Below are positions 13,221 through 14,949 of a stretch of DNA of 14,949 nucleotides, piece after piece. A program made the position numbers and the translations under genes. This DNA is from Scatosoma sp045577595 (lineage in GTDB: Bacteria > Bacillota > Clostridia > Christensenellales > Borkfalkiaceae): NCBI GenBank assembly GCA_045577595.1, contig JAZNIR010000118.1:1-14949 (forward strand), given 5' to 3'. Within the stretch, counting starts at the first letter, position 1. Each line of letters begins with the position of its first letter. The notes under the pieces are model-generated. The model worked only from the letters and a program-made list of their open reading frames with translations. It searched no databases and had not been told where the DNA came from.

Positions 13221-14468
13221 ATGGTTACGGTGAAACCTTTTCGGGCGTTACGCCCCACAAACGAATACGTGAAAGAGTGCGCGGCGCTCCCTTACGACGT
13301 GATGTCGAGCGACGAAGCGCGGGAAGAAGTGCAAGGCAAGCCGTACTCTTTCTTGCATATCGACAAGGCGGAAATCGACCTTGAAAAGGGGATAGATTTA
13401 TACGACGATAAGGTGTATGCAAAAGCGCGGGATAATTTAATCGCGTTTGAGAAAAAGGGCGTGTATATGCAAGATACAAACGCTACTTTTTATCTCTATC
13501 GCCAAGTGATGGACGGCAGGGCGCAAACGGGGATAGTCGGTTGCGCGTCGATTGACGATTATCTGCAAAACCGCATTAAAAAGCACGAACTTACCCGCGC
13601 GGATAAAGAACTTGACCGTATCCGCCACGTGGACACTTGTTCGGCGCAAACGGGTCCGATTTTCCTTGCGTATAAAGACAGCGCGGATTTGGACGAGATT
13701 ATAGAAAGCGAAACGAAGAATGCGCCTTTGTACGATTTTGTCAGCGACGACGGAATTCGGCACGTCGTATGGAAAGTTGCGAAAAAAGAAACCGTGCAAG
13801 CGATTGAACGGGCATTTGAAAAGGTGGATTCGCTGTATATCGCCGACGGGCATCACCGCGCGGCGTCTGCCGTAAAGGCGGGTTTGAAACGGCGTGAAAA
13901 CGCGGGCAAAAACTTTACGGGGGAAGAAGAATTTAACTTTTTCCTTTCGGTGATATTCCCCGCAAAGCAGTTAAAAATTTTCGATTACAACCGTTTGCTG
14001 TACGATTTAAACGGTTTGGACGAAAAGGGATTTTTAAACGCTGTGGAAAACGCGCTTGGAAGCGTTTGCGAATATAAAGGCGACGGGCAATACCGTCCGA
14101 AAAAAGTGCACGAAATCGGTTTGTACGTCGGCGGAAAATGGTATCAAGTTTCGTTTAAAGACGAGATTTGCCAAGCAAAAACCCCGTCGGAACGTTTGGA
14201 TTGCGCGATTTTACAAAACGCGTTTCTTGCGCCCGTAATGGGGATTGACGACCCGCGTACGTCCAAACGGATAGATTTCGTGGGCGGAATTCGCGGATTA
14301 GAATATTTGGAAAAGCGTTGCAACGTGGACGCGAAAGTGGCAATCGTAATGCACCCTACGTCGATGGACGAATTGACGGCGGTGGCGGACGCGGGCGAAA
14401 TTATGCCCCCGAAATCCACTTGGTTCGAACCGAAACTGCGTAGCGGAATACTCATTCACAAAATTTAA
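13221..14468 (+). CDS. DUF1015 family protein, ParB/SerK-like motif, linked to serine synthesis genes
   Basis: A 415-residue protein of the DUF1015 family (PF06245). Conserved blocks seen: N-terminal RPTNEYVKECAALPYDVMS, KKHELTRADKELDRIRHVDT at 120-139, ADGHHRAASA at 208-217, and the C-terminal MHPTSMDELTAVADAGEIMPPKSTWFEPKLRSG. The DGHHR..A motif resembles the GxHR/GERR signature of the ParB/sulfiredoxin superfamily, which includes the free serine kinase SerK; some DUF1015 members are labelled ParB-like for this reason. No membrane or signal segment, so cytoplasmic. AGGTG lies 5 bases before the ATG. It is 35 bases after serA and 15 before hisZ with no terminator, so probably co-transcribed. 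A role in phosphoserine/serine conversion is my inference; function is not established to my knowledge. Confidence 0.9.
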   Translation: MVTVKPFRALRPTNEYVKECAALPYDVMSSDEAREEVQGKPYSFLHIDKAEIDLEKGIDLYDDKVYAKARDNLIAFEKKGVYMQDTNATFYLYRQVMDGRAQTGIVGCASIDDYLQNRIKKHELTRADKELDRIRHVDTCSAQTGPIFLAYKDSADLDEIIESETKNAPLYDFVSDDGIRHVVWKVAKKETVQAIERAFEKVDSLYIADGHHRAASAVKAGLKRRENAGKNFTGEEEFNFFLSVIFPAKQLKIFDYNRLLYDLNGLDEKGFLNAVENALGSVCEYKGDGQYRPKKVHEIGLYVGGKWYQVSFKDEICQAKTPSERLDCAILQNAFLAPVMGIDDPRTSKRIDFVGGIRGLEYLEKRCNVDAKVAIVMHPTSMDELTAVADAGEIMPPKSTWFEPKLRSGILIHKI

Positions 14469-14483
14469 GAAAAGGAGCTTACT

Positions 14484-14949
14484 ATGTCGACGGTAATGAA
14501 AGCGGAAGAACGGTTGCAGTTTTCTCTGCGTTCTCTCTACAAAAAATACGGATATTTACCCTATAAAATGAACAAATTCGAAGCGTACGATTTGTATGCT
14601 TCGAATAAAGACTTTTTACGGGGGGACGGTGTTATCACCTTTACGGACACGGACGGAAAACTGCTTGCTTTAAAACCGGACGTAACCTTGTCGATTGTGA
14701 AAAACGGCAACGACGAACTCGATAAACAAAAGGTGTATTACAACGAAAACGTGTACCGCGTTTCGGGGGAAACCAAGCAATTTAAAGAAATTATGCAAGT
14801 GGGCTTGGAATGTATCGGCAACGTGGATTTATACGACGTGTACGAAACGGTGTGTATCGCGGTGGAAAGTTTACAAGAAATTTCCCAAAACTGCGTGTTG
14901 GATTTATCGCATATCGGGCTTATCGAAGGCTTTTTGGAAGAAGCGGGCG
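14484..14949 (+). CDS. hisZ: ATP phosphoribosyltransferase regulatory subunit HisZ, 3'-truncated by window edge
   Basis: The first 155 codons of a HisZ-type protein, a relative of histidyl-tRNA synthetase that forms the active first enzyme of histidine synthesis together with the short HisG. Seen: the FEAYDLYASNKDFL segment (32-45), the class II core motif LALKPDVTLSIVKN (61-74), and YYNENVYRVSGETKQFKEIMQVGLECIG (85-112). The match to LKPDVTLSIVKN and the lack of HisRS-type motif 1 detail favour HisZ over HisS, though the C-terminal half, which would settle it, is outside. AAAAGGAG sits 6 bases before the ATG. It follows the DUF1015 gene by 15 bases; hisG would be expected next. Confidence 0.88.
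   Translation, partial: MSTVMKAEERLQFSLRSLYKKYGYLPYKMNKFEAYDLYASNKDFLRGDGVITFTDTDGKLLALKPDVTLSIVKNGNDELDKQKVYYNENVYRVSGETKQFKEIMQVGLECIGNVDLYDVYETVCIAVESLQEISQNCVLDLSHIGLIEGFLEEAG

Noticed and set aside
10865..14949. T-box or other amino-acid-sensing leader for the serine genes
   Set aside because: Neither the serC nor the serA leader contains the T-box AGGGTGG element or room for its stems.

Overview
The window reads as a stretch of a Firmicutes (Clostridia-like) chromosome of moderate to low GC. Evidence for this: strong AGGAGG-type ribosome binding sites, consensus sigma-A promoters (TTGACA/TATAAT), many hairpin-plus-T-run terminators, and families typical of Clostridia (a DUF4364 protein, a stand-alone TSCPD protein, an HPr/Crh-like protein without the active histidine, type III pantothenate kinase, a short SerA with an ACT domain). 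I cannot name the genus. No rRNA, tRNA, CRISPR array, transposase or phage gene is visible. Both edges cut genes: purH on the left, hisZ on the right.

Layout. 1-1310: 3' part of purH, closed by a terminator. 1440-3162: a small island with two related extracytoplasmic proteins (one membrane-anchored, one lipoprotein) flanking a divergent XRE-type repressor. The repressor/lipoprotein gap holds two inverted repeats, one lying exactly across the divergent promoters. 3250-4438 (minus strand): an HPr/Crh-like gene, a DUF4364 gene and a TSCPD gene. 4599-5135: a Nudix hydrolase, probably ADP-ribose pyrophosphatase, convergent with a tiny cysteine-rich membrane protein (5220-5438, minus). 5724-7119: an ECF transporter S component followed 4 bases later by coaX, which suggests pantothenate uptake and activation. 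7239-9874: homoserine dehydrogenase, then an L-cysteine desulfidase-family enzyme. 10062-10523: an AT-rich orphan gene of unknown function with its own promoter and terminators. 10865-14949: serC, serA, a DUF1015 gene and hisZ.

How the parts fit. The right half is mostly amino-acid and cofactor metabolism: SerC and SerA make phosphoserine from 3-phosphoglycerate, Hom feeds threonine/methionine, the CyuA-like enzyme degrades cysteine, HisZ starts histidine synthesis, and PanT-like/CoaX begins CoA synthesis. The serine cluster has no recognisable phosphoserine phosphatase; the DUF1015 protein, with an Asp-Gly-His-His-Arg motif reminiscent of the ParB/sulfiredoxin/SerK fold, sits where one would expect it. 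The least ordinary part of the window is the 1.4-3.2 kb island: a self-contained repressor/operator switch next to two paralogous surface proteins. I do not see a clear defence system or other large undescribed system; the strongest leads are that island and the DUF1015 link to serine synthesis.
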